From Crassaminicella thermophila (GTDB lineage Bacteria > Bacillota > Clostridia > Peptostreptococcales > Thermotaleaceae), in assembly GCF_008152325.1 (NCBI RefSeq), contig NZ_CP042243.1:124001-188000 (forward strand): a stretch of 64,000 bases of DNA, given 5' to 3'. The notes below the pieces were generated by a model. That model saw nothing but the letters and a program-made list of their open reading frames with translations, searched no databases and had not been told where the DNA came from. Of this stretch, positions 38,968 through 51,204 are shown one piece after another (the stretch's first letter is position 1; every line of letters begins with the position of its first letter). The translations under genes were made by a program, and so were the position numbers.

Positions 38968-39008
38968 TAAACCCAAAGCGTTTATAAAGCGTTTTGGGTT
39001 TATTTTTA
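38968..39008 (+). terminator. Terminator after the terD genes
   Basis: ATAAACCCAAA pairs with TTTGGGTTTAT, enclosing GCG and CGC stems, followed by TTTTTATTTT. It separates the terD group from the biosynthetic module. Confidence 0.88.
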
Positions 39009-39118
39009 TTTTGTAAATACTTTTTTAAAATTTTTATTTTGTTTTATAAGTTTTCTTGATAAAATTTTAATAAGCATAAATTGGAATGAATCTTTCAAAA
39101 AGATAAAGGAGATATACG

Positions 39119-40309
39119 ATGAGGTATTTTAATTATTTAACTCCTGAAGAAATAGAATCTATTTTTTATTCTCCTCCCCAGAACTTTAGTAGAGATAGCT
39201 CAAAGGATTTGCTTGCTTATACATTGGGTGCAACTTTATATATGCCTGCTACAAAGGAAAATATTGCAGAAGATATTATAACTAAGAAGAATGCAGGAAT
39301 AATGTCTATGGTTATCTGTTTAGAAGATGCTATTGGAGATTACGCAATTATAGAGGCAGAAAAATATGTATGTAGGCATTTTAACAAATTATCTTTGGCA
39401 ATAAAAAATGGGGAGATAGATGATCAAAATATTCCCCTTATTTTTTTAAGAGTAAGGAATAAAGAGCAGATGTTAAGCATGGCTGACCAAATAGGAGAAG
39501 ATATAAAATTACTAACAGGATTTGTGTTTCCAAAGTTCTCTTATGAAAATGGAGCAGGTTTTTTCGAAGCCTTAAAGAAGATAAATACTATATTAGGAAA
39601 AAAGCTATATGGTATGCCTATTTTTGAAACAGCGGATATAATCTATAAGGAAACAAGAATGCAGTCATTAGGTAAAATAAGGAATGTATTAGATGACTAT
39701 AATGAATTGGTACTCAATATACGAGTGGGAGCAACGGATTTTTCTAGTCTGTTTGGAATTAGGCGAGGTTATGATATGACTATTTATAATATAGCTGTTA
39801 TTCGGGATTGCATTGCAGATATATTAAATTGTTTTGCAAGAGAAGGTAGTCAGTATGTTATATCAGCTCCAGTTTGGGAATATTTTTCAAGTGGGGATAG
39901 AGTATTAAAGCCTCAATTACGCAGGAGTCCATTTGAAGATATTTATGGTTCAGAAGGAATTGAAATTAGGAAGGAGCTTTTAGATGCTTATTTAGATGGT
40001 CTTATTCAAGAAGTACTTTTAGATAAAGCAAATGGATTTATTGGAAAGACTATTATTCATCCAAGCCACATCACACCTGTACAGTCTCTATATGTAGTAA
40101 GCCATGAAGAATATATGGATGCATCTAGTATTATAGAAAATAACGATGGCAGTATTGGTGTTATGAAAAGCCAGTATAAAAATAAAATGAATGAAATAAA
40201 ACCACATTTAAATTGGGCAAAAAAAATTATGATAAAATCAAAAATATATGGGGTGTATCATGAAAGACAAAACTTTACCAGTTTACTTACCAAAAAAGTA
40301 TACGTATAA
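39119..40309 (+). CDS. CitE-like (HpcH/HpaI family) C-C lyase of the Ter module
   Basis: This 396-residue TIM-barrel lyase resembles citrate lyase beta subunits. SMVICLEDAIGD holds the metal-binding Glu and Asp, IFLRVRNKEQM follows, GMPIFETADI and NIRVGATDFSSLFGIRRG line the barrel, and KTIIHPSHI matches the terminal strand. In published genomic analysis of Ter systems, CitE-like genes occur with PRTases and HAD phosphatases in a predicted nucleoside-like metabolite pathway. It overlaps the next gene by 50 bases, so the two are translationally coupled. Confidence 0.85.
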   Translation: MRYFNYLTPEEIESIFYSPPQNFSRDSSKDLLAYTLGATLYMPATKENIAEDIITKKNAGIMSMVICLEDAIGDYAIIEAEKYVCRHFNKLSLAIKNGEIDDQNIPLIFLRVRNKEQMLSMADQIGEDIKLLTGFVFPKFSYENGAGFFEALKKINTILGKKLYGMPIFETADIIYKETRMQSLGKIRNVLDDYNELVLNIRVGATDFSSLFGIRRGYDMTIYNIAVIRDCIADILNCFAREGSQYVISAPVWEYFSSGDRVLKPQLRRSPFEDIYGSEGIEIRKELLDAYLDGLIQEVLLDKANGFIGKTIIHPSHITPVQSLYVVSHEEYMDASSIIENNDGSIGVMKSQYKNKMNEIKPHLNWAKKIMIKSKIYGVYHERQNFTSLLTKKVYV

Positions 40310-42743
40310 TATATTAAAAGATTTATGTGTAACAGTAAATATTACAAAAAATCATTACAATATTCCAATAGAAAGCTTGTTTTTAATGGCTGCAAGAAAA
40401 AATAAAAAAAGAGGATTTTTATTTGTAAGTAAATTACTTGGAAAACATATTCCTGTTTTTCCTCATGCTTCACTTTTAACTGGAGTGGCTTTAGCAAGAG
40501 AATATATGAAAGAGGTTTATGGAGAAAATACTTTTCTTACAAAAGATATAATAGATGGGTTGATTAATCAAGAAGATAGCAAATACATTTATGAAAGAAT
40601 TAAAGAACAATATATAGAGTTGCCAGAACAAACTATATTTATTGGCTTTGCAGAAACAGCTACTGCATTAGGGCATTCTGTGTATGATGCTTTTTCTAAA
40701 AATGCAACATATATACATACTACGAGGGAAAATATAATAAACCTTGATTCCGTTATTAATTTTGAAGAAGAACATTCTCATGCAACGACGCATAGACTTT
40801 ACCTGCTAGATAAAGAGTTATTATCATCGAAAGCTCCTGTTGTATTGGTAGATGATGAGATTACGACAGGAAAAACAGCAATCAATATTATAAAAGCAAT
40901 TCATAAAGCTTATCCAAGAAAGGAATATGCTATTGTATCTATACTTGATTGGCGTACTGATGAGGATAAAAAAAGATATGAAGAATTAGAAAAAAGTTTA
41001 GGAATAAAAGTGCACACTGTTTCACTTATTTCAGGTTCTATTGAAGTAGAAGGAAAACCGATTACAGATATAGAAGCTAATGATAAAAAAACAGTAAAAA
41101 ATAATATAAATCCAGTAATAAATATTTATAAATTACAAGAAAAAGAAGTATTTTTTAAAAGTATATTATTTTCTTCTAAAAATACATTAGGACAGATAAA
41201 TGCAAGCCCTTATTTGAAAGAAACAGCTAGATTTGGGATTACAAGCAAAGATCGTGATTATATAGATAGAGAATGTAAAAGAATAGGAAATATTTTAGCT
41301 AATATGAGAAAAGGAAAAAATACGCTCTGTCTTGGAACCGGAGAGTTTATGTATATACCTATGAAAATTGCTGCATATATGGGAGAAGGAGTAAAATATC
41401 ATTCTTCTACTCGAAGTCCTATTCATCCATATGATAAAGCTTTGTATGGAGTAAAAAATGCATTTTCGTTTGAGAGCTTTGATGATCCTTCTGTAATGAA
41501 TTATCTTTACAATATTCCTTATGGATATTATGATGATCTTTTTTTATTTTTAGAAAGAGAAGTAGAAAAAGAGAGATTAAATCCTTTAATAAAAGTGCTT
41601 AATCAGTTAGGAATTTATAATATAACTATTATTATATGTTCACATTATAACATTTCTAATCCTTCAATAATGGGAAGCTATGACAAAGAAGATGTGACTT
41701 TTCTTTTAAAGGATATTAGCAATGTAATGGAAGAGAGAGGAACGAAAGAGCGTGAAGAAGCAATACAAAAGGGAGTACACTATTCAGAAATGCTTCCTAT
41801 AGAATATAAGCCTTCTTCAGAATATATAGATTTATTCTATACATCATTAAAGGAATCGGCAAAAAAATTAGCAACAGCAGTAGGTGTTGTAGCTGAAAAG
41901 ATACTAAGGAATAGAGGATATGACATTGTTATTGCATCACTAGCTAGAGCAGGTACGCCTATAGGTATATTGATCAAGCGCTATATAGCTTATAAATACA
42001 ATATTAATGTTTTTCATTATAGTATTTCTATAATAAGAGGAAAAGGAATAGATGAAAACGCTATAAAATATATTCTAAAAAATCATCCAAACAAGGAAAT
42101 TCAATTTGTAGATGGTTGGACAGGAAAAGGAGCTATTACAAAAGTACTTCATAAAGCTTGTAAAGATTTTCAAGAAAAATACGGTATTTATTTAAATGAT
42201 GATTTGGCAGTACTTGCAGATCCAGGCTGTTGTGTATCTACTTTTGGCACAAGAGAGGATTTTTTAATTGCTAGTGCATGTTTAAATGCTACAGTTTCAG
42301 GGTTAGTTAGCCGAACAGTACATCGAAAAGATTTGATAGGGCCTAATGATTTTCATGGTGCAAAATATTATAAAGAATTAGAAGAAGAAGATGTATCAAA
42401 ATTTTTTATAGATACAATTACAAATGAATTTCAAAATGTAGAAGAAGACATAAATAAACAAGTTAAAATATCTTCTGATCCTACATGGGCAGGACTGAAG
42501 GATATTGAAAAAATTCAAAAGGAATTTAAAATAGAAGATATAAACTTGATAAAACCTGGTATTGGAGAAACTACAAGAGTGTTACTTAGAAGAGTTCCAT
42601 GGAAGATTCTTGTAAAGAAGAAAGAAAATCCAAACTTAAAACACATTTTGCTTTTAGCAAAAGAAAAATGTGTTCCTGTTGAAATATATTCAAGTATGAC
42701 TTATGAATGTTGTGGATTAATAAAACCTTTAAAGGGGAAATAG
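40260..42743 (+). CDS. Fused PRTase_2 - TRSP - PRTase_1 (StiP) - PELOTA protein of the Ter module
   Basis: This 827-residue protein joins what are often two genes. Residues ~30-270 form a phosphoribosyltransferase with PRPP motif VVLVDDEITTGKT (around 195). About 300-410 is the TRSP domain, named for SSTRSPI (around 382). About 500-720 is the second PRTase-like (StiP/PRTase_1) domain with IASLARAGTPIG and FVDGWTGKGAI (around 616). About 738-827 is a PELOTA-type RNA-binding domain (LLLAKEKCVPVEIYSSMTYECCG). ATG 40260 is inside the CitE-like gene, after GGGGTG. It is predicted to make a PRPP-derived, nucleoside-like product; the RNA-binding tail hints at action on RNA. Confidence 0.85.
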   Translation: MKDKTLPVYLPKKYTYNILKDLCVTVNITKNHYNIPIESLFLMAARKNKKRGFLFVSKLLGKHIPVFPHASLLTGVALAREYMKEVYGENTFLTKDIIDGLINQEDSKYIYERIKEQYIELPEQTIFIGFAETATALGHSVYDAFSKNATYIHTTRENIINLDSVINFEEEHSHATTHRLYLLDKELLSSKAPVVLVDDEITTGKTAINIIKAIHKAYPRKEYAIVSILDWRTDEDKKRYEELEKSLGIKVHTVSLISGSIEVEGKPITDIEANDKKTVKNNINPVINIYKLQEKEVFFKSILFSSKNTLGQINASPYLKETARFGITSKDRDYIDRECKRIGNILANMRKGKNTLCLGTGEFMYIPMKIAAYMGEGVKYHSSTRSPIHPYDKALYGVKNAFSFESFDDPSVMNYLYNIPYGYYDDLFLFLEREVEKERLNPLIKVLNQLGIYNITIIICSHYNISNPSIMGSYDKEDVTFLLKDISNVMEERGTKEREEAIQKGVHYSEMLPIEYKPSSEYIDLFYTSLKESAKKLATAVGVVAEKILRNRGYDIVIASLARAGTPIGILIKRYIAYKYNINVFHYSISIIRGKGIDENAIKYILKNHPNKEIQFVDGWTGKGAITKVLHKACKDFQEKYGIYLNDDLAVLADPGCCVSTFGTREDFLIASACLNATVSGLVSRTVHRKDLIGPNDFHGAKYYKELEEEDVSKFFIDTITNEFQNVEEDINKQVKISSDPTWAGLKDIEKIQKEFKIEDINLIKPGIGETTRVLLRRVPWKILVKKKENPNLKHILLLAKEKCVPVEIYSSMTYECCGLIKPLKGK

Positions 42744-42746
42744 ATA

Positions 42747-43550
42747 ATGATATTTGCAAGCGACTTAGATCGAACGTTGATATATTCAAAAAAATTTGTT
42801 TCAAATGATGAAGGGATAAAATTAATAGAAACAAAGGGAAAAGAAGAAATATCCTTTATGACTAAAAAAGCAATAAAAAGACTTAAAAAGCTTTCTGAAG
42901 AAATATTATTTATACCTGTTACAACCCGTACTATAGAACAATATAGAAGAATCTCTCTCTTTCAAGAAGAGATTCGCCCAAAGTATGCAATTGTCAGCAA
43001 TGGTGGAAATATACTCATTAATGGGGAAATAGATTATGAGTGGAACAATATTATACAGAAAAAAATAAAAGAAGAATGTATATCTTTTAAAGAGGTAGAA
43101 TCAAAGTTTGAAGAGATTGAATCAAATCAATGGGTAATCAATAGAAAAGTTGCGGATAATTTGTTTAGTTATTGCATAATACATCCAGAGTATGTACCGG
43201 AAGTATTATATTCTTTTATAGATTGGATGGAAGATAATAATTGGAAAGTATCTTTACAAGGAAGAAAACTATACTTTGTTCCCTGTTGTGTATGCAAATG
43301 GGAGGCTACTCAATATATAAAGATGCGTGAAAATATAGATTTTGTAGCTTCAGCAGGAGATTCACTTTTAGATTTACCAATGTTAAAGATGGCTGACTAT
43401 GCAGTAGTGCCTCCCCATGGAGAAATATATAAAAAATATGAGCGAACCTATGAAACAATACAAAATATAACATTTACAGAAAAAGAAGGGATTTTTGCAG
43501 CAGAAGAAATATTAGAAAAAATATATGGATTAATAAAACAACCAGTATAA
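42747..43550 (+). CDS. HAD-superfamily phosphatase (Cof/SPP-like) of the Ter module
   Basis: This 267-residue hydrolase has HAD motif I FASDLDRTLI (nucleophile Asp), motif II PVTTRT, and motif IV SAGDSLLDLPML. The C2-type cap (residues ~90-190) contains a Cys-Lys stretch near the active site (CCVCKWEA). It starts 3 bases after the PRTase fusion and ends the module, fitting removal of phosphate from the pathway product. Confidence 0.88.
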   Translation: MIFASDLDRTLIYSKKFVSNDEGIKLIETKGKEEISFMTKKAIKRLKKLSEEILFIPVTTRTIEQYRRISLFQEEIRPKYAIVSNGGNILINGEIDYEWNNIIQKKIKEECISFKEVESKFEEIESNQWVINRKVADNLFSYCIIHPEYVPEVLYSFIDWMEDNNWKVSLQGRKLYFVPCCVCKWEATQYIKMRENIDFVASAGDSLLDLPMLKMADYAVVPPHGEIYKKYERTYETIQNITFTEKEGIFAAEEILEKIYGLIKQPV

Positions 43551-43570
43551 ATATACAGGAAAATAAATGA

Positions 43571-43608
43571 AAAAACAAAAAAGTATAAACTGCTTTTTTG
43601 TTTTTTTT
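43571..43608 (+). terminator. Terminator of the Ter biosynthetic module
   Basis: The stem AAAAACAAAAAAG/CTTTTTTGTTTTT with a 9-base loop is followed by further T residues. The rest of the gap to the next gene (to 43841) is AT-rich with a TATAAT at 43780; I see nothing else there. Confidence 0.82.
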
Positions 43609-43841
43609 CTGAAAATTATAGTTGCTTTTACAATTGTTAGCATTTAAAATGGTAAATAGACAGAAAAGATTTTGGAAAATATAGATAAAAATGCAAAAAA
43701 TTAATTTTTAACAAGGAATTTATAAAATTTTGTTGAATGTATATAAGTGCTTTATGCGTTTAGGATAACGTTTAACCTGTATAATGAAACCGGTTTACAT
43801 GATTAGAGGCTATTGTATGCAAAAAAAGGAGATGAAGTAAA

Positions 43842-45836
43842 ATGGAGAAAAAAACCAAAAATCGAAAAGGGATACGTTTTAGATTAACAGTAATATTTAC
43901 TCTACTTATTGCTTTATCATTATTTACATTAGGGGCAACTTCTTTTTTCAAATCAGTAAATGTAACGGAAAGTAAATTAAAGGATTCATCTCTTCAATTA
44001 GTTAAGGAGCTTAATGTATCAATTACAAACTATTTAGATGGTATTGAAAAATTTGTTTGTGTGCTAGCAAATTCACAGGTTAAGAAAATTCGTTCAAATC
44101 CAGAAGCAATCGATGAAATAATGAATGAGTTTGAAACTTTTAAAAATTCCCATAAGGATATAAAGTACATATATATAGGAACAAAAGACAAAAAGATATA
44201 TCCTAAGCCTAGTAAGAGTTATGATCCTACCCAAAGACCTTGGTACAAGAAGGCTATTCAAGCAAAAAAATTGATATGGACTAAGCCGTATAAAGACATA
44301 AGCACTGGAGAATATGTGATTTCAGCAGCTATTCCTGTTTATGATAAAAATAATGAGCTCATAGGTGTATTAGCAGCAGATATAGCTTTAAAAACCTTAG
44401 AAGAGATGATTGATGGAACGAAAATAGGAAAAAAAGGATATCCATTTGTGCTAGATGAAAATGGAAAGGTTATCTTTCATAAAAATAAGGAACTAATAGG
44501 AAAGGTATTACCTGTTGAAAAAATTATTAAATCAATAGAAACAAAGAAAGAAGATATTGTTAATTATAAATGGGAAGAAGATGGAGAGGTTTATGAAAAG
44601 TTTGTTGTATATAGTACTTTGGAAAAACTAAACTGGAAAGTAATGGGCAATATGTATGTAAATGAAATAGAGGAAGAAACTTCAGGAATTTTAAAAAATA
44701 CTTTAACTGTAGGAGCCGTATCTTTACTTATTGTTGTTTTAATTACATATTTATTTGCTACATCCTTAACCAATCCGATTAAGGAGCTTGTTTATGATAT
44801 GGAAAGGGTGAAAGAAGGAGATCTTTCTGTAAGATGTAATGTAAAAAATAAAGATGAAATAGGCCAACTTAGTGAAAATTTTAATATTATGGTAGAAGAA
44901 TTAGGAAAGCTTGTAGGAAAAATGAAAGATGTATCGATAGAAGTTACTTCATCTGCACAAAATTTAGCAGCTACTACGGAAGTAAGCAGTGCATCAGCTG
45001 AAGAGGTAGCAGCAGCAGTTGAAGCAATAGCCAAAGGAGCAGCAGATCAGGCAGTTGATGCAGAAAAGGGAGCAAACCTTACTTTGAAGTTATCAAGCAA
45101 ATTTGACCAATTAGAGGGAGACTTTGATCACATAAGAAAGTCTGCTGAAGATGTGATGGCAACTAGTGAAGCAAGTGTTGATGTTGTAAATGAATTAAAA
45201 GAAAAGACAGAATTAAACAATGAAGGAACAGAAAAAATTGAAGAAGCAATTATTGACTTAGATCATCGCATACAAGATATAGGAAATATATTAGAAACAA
45301 TTGATGCTATTGCCGATCAAACAAACTTGTTAGCGCTTAATGCTTCTATTGAGGCAGCAAGAGCAGGAGAAGCAGGAAGAGGATTTACAGTAGTTGCAGA
45401 ACAGATCAGAAAACTTTCTGAAGAATCGAGAATTTCATCTGATGAAATAAAACAAATTATTACAAATGTACAAAAAGAAAGTGAACATACGGTAGAGATA
45501 ATGAAAGAATTAAAAGAAAGATCCCTTGGTCAATCTGAATCTGTTGAAAAAGTACATGGATCTTTTGAACAAATTGAAACAGCAGTACACAGTATCACAG
45601 AAAAGATTGAATCTATTAGTAAATTTGTCAACCAAATTAATAATGAGAAGGAGTTAATAGTTAAAGCAATAGAAAATATTTCTGCTGTATCCGAAGAGAC
45701 AGCCTCTTCATCAGAAGAAGTAAATGCTTCAATGCAGCAGCAGGCAATGATAGTAGAAGAAATTGCAACAGCAGCAGATAAGCTAGATGATTTAGCAGTA
45801 AAACTTAATAGTGAGATTAGTAGATTTAAAGTATAA
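43842..45836 (+). CDS. Methyl-accepting chemotaxis protein with dCache sensor
   Basis: This 664-residue receptor has transmembrane helices at about 14-34 and 286-306, bounding an external dCache domain with the amino-acid/amine-type motif [22 protein letters not shown]-like sequence (short form RPWYKKA). A HAMP domain follows (~307-360) and a long coiled-coil signalling domain. The conserved tip [18 protein letters not shown] binds CheA and CheW. No C-terminal CheR-binding pentapeptide is seen. It is a monocistronic unit between terminators. Confidence 0.95.
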   Translation: MEKKTKNRKGIRFRLTVIFTLLIALSLFTLGATSFFKSVNVTESKLKDSSLQLVKELNVSITNYLDGIEKFVCVLANSQVKKIRSNPEAIDEIMNEFETFKNSHKDIKYIYIGTKDKKIYPKPSKSYDPTQRPWYKKAIQAKKLIWTKPYKDISTGEYVISAAIPVYDKNNELIGVLAADIALKTLEEMIDGTKIGKKGYPFVLDENGKVIFHKNKELIGKVLPVEKIIKSIETKKEDIVNYKWEEDGEVYEKFVVYSTLEKLNWKVMGNMYVNEIEEETSGILKNTLTVGAVSLLIVVLITYLFATSLTNPIKELVYDMERVKEGDLSVRCNVKNKDEIGQLSENFNIMVEELGKLVGKMKDVSIEVTSSAQNLAATTEVSSASAEEVAAAVEAIAKGAADQAVDAEKGANLTLKLSSKFDQLEGDFDHIRKSAEDVMATSEASVDVVNELKEKTELNNEGTEKIEEAIIDLDHRIQDIGNILETIDAIADQTNLLALNASIEAARAGEAGRGFTVVAEQIRKLSEESRISSDEIKQIITNVQKESEHTVEIMKELKERSLGQSESVEKVHGSFEQIETAVHSITEKIESISKFVNQINNEKELIVKAIENISAVSEETASSSEEVNASMQQQAMIVEEIATAADKLDDLAVKLNSEISRFKV

Positions 45837-45845
45837 AAATGTATG

Positions 45846-45882
45846 AAAACGAGATAAGGCTTAGGCTTTGTCTCGTTTTTTG
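45846..45882 (+). terminator. Terminator after the chemotaxis receptor
   Basis: AAAACGAGA pairs with TCTCGTTTT around a 16-base partly paired loop, followed by TTT. Confidence 0.85.
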
Positions 45883-46040
45883 CTTCTTTTAAAATATATA
45901 AAAGTTGGAAATGAATAAAGGAGAAAAAGGAATATGTGGAGAATATAGGAAATTGATTTTACTAATCTATATATAGTTGCTATTTGCATTATATACATAT
46001 TTCATGAATGAAAAAAGCGTAAGGGGTGTATATAAATCAA

Positions 46041-46991
46041 ATGAGTAAAGTAGGGAATGAACTGAAGATGTTGATGATCCTTCAAAGTAGAGGAAAGATG
46101 AAAGCAAAAGACTTAGCAAGAGAAATAGAAGTCAGCGAAAGAGAAATAAGAAGGTATAAAGATGATCTAATACAGGCAGGTATATATATCGAATCAGATG
46201 CAGGGAAATATGGAGGATACTCTATTGGAAATGATAGTTATCTTTTATGTCTAAATTTTACGGATCAAGAATATATGGCATTGCTTATGATAAATGAAGA
46301 ACTTAAAAAATCAAATCATTTGGTATTAAAGGATTACAATACAGCTATAGATAAGATAAATATAGTACACAAAAAGAAAATGCATAATTTATCTAACAGT
46401 TATAACTATATGCTTAAAGGAGCTATAGCCAATATAAATTTTCAAAAGGAAAGAAAAAAACTTATCGATATCCATGCAGCTATACTTACAAAGAATAAAG
46501 TAAATATAAAATATACTTCTTTAACTTCAGGACAAACAGAAAGAGTTGTATGGCCATATGCTACATTTCAGTATAAAGGAGATATGTATTTTACAGGATA
46601 TTGTGAAAGAAGAAAAGCAACTATATATTTTAAATTATGTAGAGTAAATAAATATAGTGTTTTAGAAGAAAAGTTTGAAATGGACAAGCCATTTGATTTA
46701 GAAGAATATATGAAAAACTGCTTTGGGATTTTTAAAGATCAAGCAATACAAGTAAAATTAAAAATTCATTATCCAATGTCACAAATAGTAAAAGAAAAAA
46801 TTTGGGTTGAAAATCAAAAGATTATTGAAAATGAAGAAGATAAATCCATAATATTTGAAGCAATGATGGAAGGATTAGAGGAAATAAAAAGTTGGATATT
46901 AAGTATGGGAGGAAGTGTAGAGGTTATTGAGCCAAAGATGTTAATAGAAGAAATAAAAAAAGAAATAGAAAAGATGAAAAGTATTTATTAA
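46041..46991 (+). CDS. HTH-WYL transcriptional regulator at the head of the cas operon
   Basis: This ~316-residue regulator has an N-terminal winged helix-turn-helix (GKMKAKDLAREIEVSEREIRRYKDDL) and a central WYL domain (YTSLTSGQTERVVWPYATFQYKGDMYFTGYCERR). A WCX-like C-terminal region follows (FEAMMEGLEEIKSWILSMGG). WYL proteins often control CRISPR or phage-defence genes and sense nucleic-acid or nucleotide ligands. ATG 46041 is used; the longer GTG at 46026 overlaps the AAGGGG site and cannot be ruled out. It lies 63 bases before cas6, same strand. Confidence 0.85.
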   Translation: MSKVGNELKMLMILQSRGKMKAKDLAREIEVSEREIRRYKDDLIQAGIYIESDAGKYGGYSIGNDSYLLCLNFTDQEYMALLMINEELKKSNHLVLKDYNTAIDKINIVHKKKMHNLSNSYNYMLKGAIANINFQKERKKLIDIHAAILTKNKVNIKYTSLTSGQTERVVWPYATFQYKGDMYFTGYCERRKATIYFKLCRVNKYSVLEEKFEMDKPFDLEEYMKNCFGIFKDQAIQVKLKIHYPMSQIVKEKIWVENQKIIENEEDKSIIFEAMMEGLEEIKSWILSMGGSVEVIEPKMLIEEIKKEIEKMKSIY

Positions 46992-47054
46992 AAATTTTAT
47001 TACTACCAATATATGTCCATGTTTGAAATTATAATAAAAAATGGAGGTGAGATT

Positions 47055-47789
47055 GTGCGATTAAAATGTGAGTATAAAACTAAAGAGATACCAGTTGGAT
47101 ACAATATGTTATTAGTAAGTCTGATCAAAGAAGCATTAAAAAAATCTGATGAAAATTATTTCAATAAATTATATAAATACGATGAAAATATAGCAAATAA
47201 ACGGAGTAAAAATTTTACTTTTGCAGCTTATATTAAAAATTATGAGAGAGCAGAAGAAATATTCAAAGTAAATGATCGAGTAATACTTAATATAAGTTCT
47301 CCAGATTTAGAATTTATGATTAATTTGTATAATGGATTATTGAAATTATCTAAATTTCAATATAAAACATTTGAATTATACAAGTTAAAAATTGATTTAA
47401 TCAAAGAAAAGAAACTAGCAACTAATGAAGTGATTTTCAAAACTCTATCACCTATATGCATAAAAAATAAAAACAATTATTTTATGAAAATAGAAGATGA
47501 TAAATATATTGATGAACTGAATTACATAGCAAATTTAGTACTTAAAAACTATAGAGGTGAAGGATTAAGAGAGAATCTAATGTTTATGCCATTAGACATG
47601 AAGAAGGTAGTAGTAAAAGAAGAAATAAGAGGTTTTAAAAGTAAAACAAATAGGAAATATCTATATGTAAATTCCTATAGTGGAACTTTTAAAATGAAAG
47701 GGAATGTAAAAGATTTGGAAGATTTGTATGCCTTAGGGGTTGGATTTAAGAGGAATCAGGGGTTTGGAATGATTGAAGTTATAGGGTAG
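47055..47789 (+). CDS. cas6: CRISPR pre-crRNA endoribonuclease Cas6
   Basis: This 244-residue RAMP protein cuts the repeat RNA into crRNAs. The C-terminal glycine-rich loop GVGFKRNQGFGMIEVIG is the Cas6 signature. GTG 47055 is chosen with GGAGGTGA about 5 bases upstream; the longer frame begins 42 bases earlier without a site. It is the first gene of the Cascade set. Confidence 0.92.
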   Translation: MRLKCEYKTKEIPVGYNMLLVSLIKEALKKSDENYFNKLYKYDENIANKRSKNFTFAAYIKNYERAEEIFKVNDRVILNISSPDLEFMINLYNGLLKLSKFQYKTFELYKLKIDLIKEKKLATNEVIFKTLSPICIKNKNNYFMKIEDDKYIDELNYIANLVLKNYRGEGLRENLMFMPLDMKKVVVKEEIRGFKSKTNRKYLYVNSYSGTFKMKGNVKDLEDLYALGVGFKRNQGFGMIEVIG

Positions 47790-47792
47790 GGG

Positions 47793-49485
47793 GTGAAGAC
47801 GATTAATAAAATTAGATTAGAACTTGCGGATTGGTTATATAATGCTGGAATTGTAGGAGTTGCAAACATACTAGATGCTAATGATGTTGCATATAAAAGA
47901 GGAATCAATTATATAGAATTTGAAGAAACAGCATTAGAAAATTTCGAGGAGAAGTATTTTAAGTATTTTATTGATAAATACAAGAAATTTACTTCATGGT
48001 ATAACATAGTGAAATATGAGGATGTAATATTGAATTTTAAAGAAGAAAATGTAGACGAAGAATATTTAGAAAATATAAATAAGCAAATAGATTATGTCAA
48101 AGAAAAGCTAAAAAGCGCTAGTTATAAAAGTGCATATGTAATTATTCAAAATAAAGAAAAGGATTTATTAAAAGAAGAAAAGCAACTGAACAAAATAAAG
48201 AAAAATAAAAAACAAAAAGTTGAGGATGTATTACCTAATATTAAAGAGCAATTAAATAGAATGCAACAAATTATTGAGTATTTGAAAACAGATGAGGTTG
48301 CAAAGATTATACTTGCTAAAAATATTATTTATGATATAATAGCAAAATTTTGGTCAGATGTTAGTTTTTTAAATAAAAATAATAATAAAAAAAATATGTA
48401 TGAAGAATACAGGATATATTTTGTTGATGGGACATTACAATATATAGAAAAGATAATAGAGAAAGCTAAGTATAAGTGTTTTGTGTGTGATAGGAAAATA
48501 TCCAAGTTATCAAAGCCAGTATCGTACGATTTAACATGGATTAATAAAATGGGTGTAGATATGTCTAGAAAAACTTCTCATTTTTGGGACTTAAGTGGAG
48601 ATACTTTTATATGCCCAATATGTAATTTTGTATATTCTTGTATTCCAGCAGGATTTACAGTAATTAAAGGGCAGGGATTATTTATTAATCAGAATTCAAG
48701 TATAAATAATTTGATTGCAGTTAATAAACATGCATTAGAACGTAATACTACGTTTGAAGAGTTAGAAGATGCAAGTTATTTTAGTATAGTTGAAAATATT
48801 AATCAGAATAAGGTTGAGCAATTGGATAAAGAAATTGAGAATATACAGATCATTAAATTGGATTCTACTAATGTAGTTAGACCCTATACTTTTAATATTT
48901 TATCTAAAGACAAGTTAAAGGTAATGAATGGAAATAAAAAGATGTTACAATCAATGATTAAAGTCAAAGTTAAAGTAGGTACTAAAGAGTATTTAAACTT
49001 ATACAAAGAAGTGGTTACAAGATTATATGAAGGTAAGAATCAATTTGATTTAATTAATCAACTATTTCATCTTAGATTAGATAAAAAATTTAATAAGCTA
49101 CATTTTATTGATATGATTATAAAAATCAACAACAATTTTATAGGAGGGAGAGAGAAGAAAAAAATGGTACATCATAAAGTTATTAATGATTGTAAAGGAT
49201 TTGGACTAGATTTGAGAATATCTTATGTTAACAAAAAAGCAGAAAATAAGTTAAATGGGATTAGCTATAGATTATTAAATGCCTTAAAGACAAAAAATAC
49301 ATCAAAATTTATGGATACTTTATTAAATGCATATATGTATCTAAATAAGCAAGTTCCAACTATCTTTATTGAGGGTTTAAAAGATACTGATAAATTTCAG
49401 ACACTTGGATATGCTTTCTTATTAGGATTACAGGGAGAAGAAATGAAAGAAAATAAAAAAGATGATATTAAGGAGGATATGATAA

Positions 49486-49493
<8 letters not shown>
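47793..49493 (+). CDS. cas8b1: Type I-B Cascade large subunit Cas8b1/Cst1 (CXXC-CXXC)
   Basis: This 566-residue large subunit of the Tneap-type interference complex is expected to recognise the PAM. It has two Cys pairs, CFVC (around residue 229) and CPIC (around 273), which give the Cst1 family its CXXC-CXXC name and probably bind zinc. A Lys-rich coiled coil precedes them. GTG 47793 overlaps a GGGGTG run; an ATT start at 47802 would be better spaced but is non-standard. It overlaps cas7 by 8 bases. Confidence 0.9.
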
Positions 49494-51184
<1,691 letters not shown>

Positions 51185-51204
51185 CAATGAGGAAGGTGAA
51201 ATAT

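Noticed and set aside
43740-43841. Possible c-di-GMP riboswitch upstream of the chemotaxis receptor
   Set aside because: No GEMM core could be seen; only a TATAAT and a short palindrome are present.
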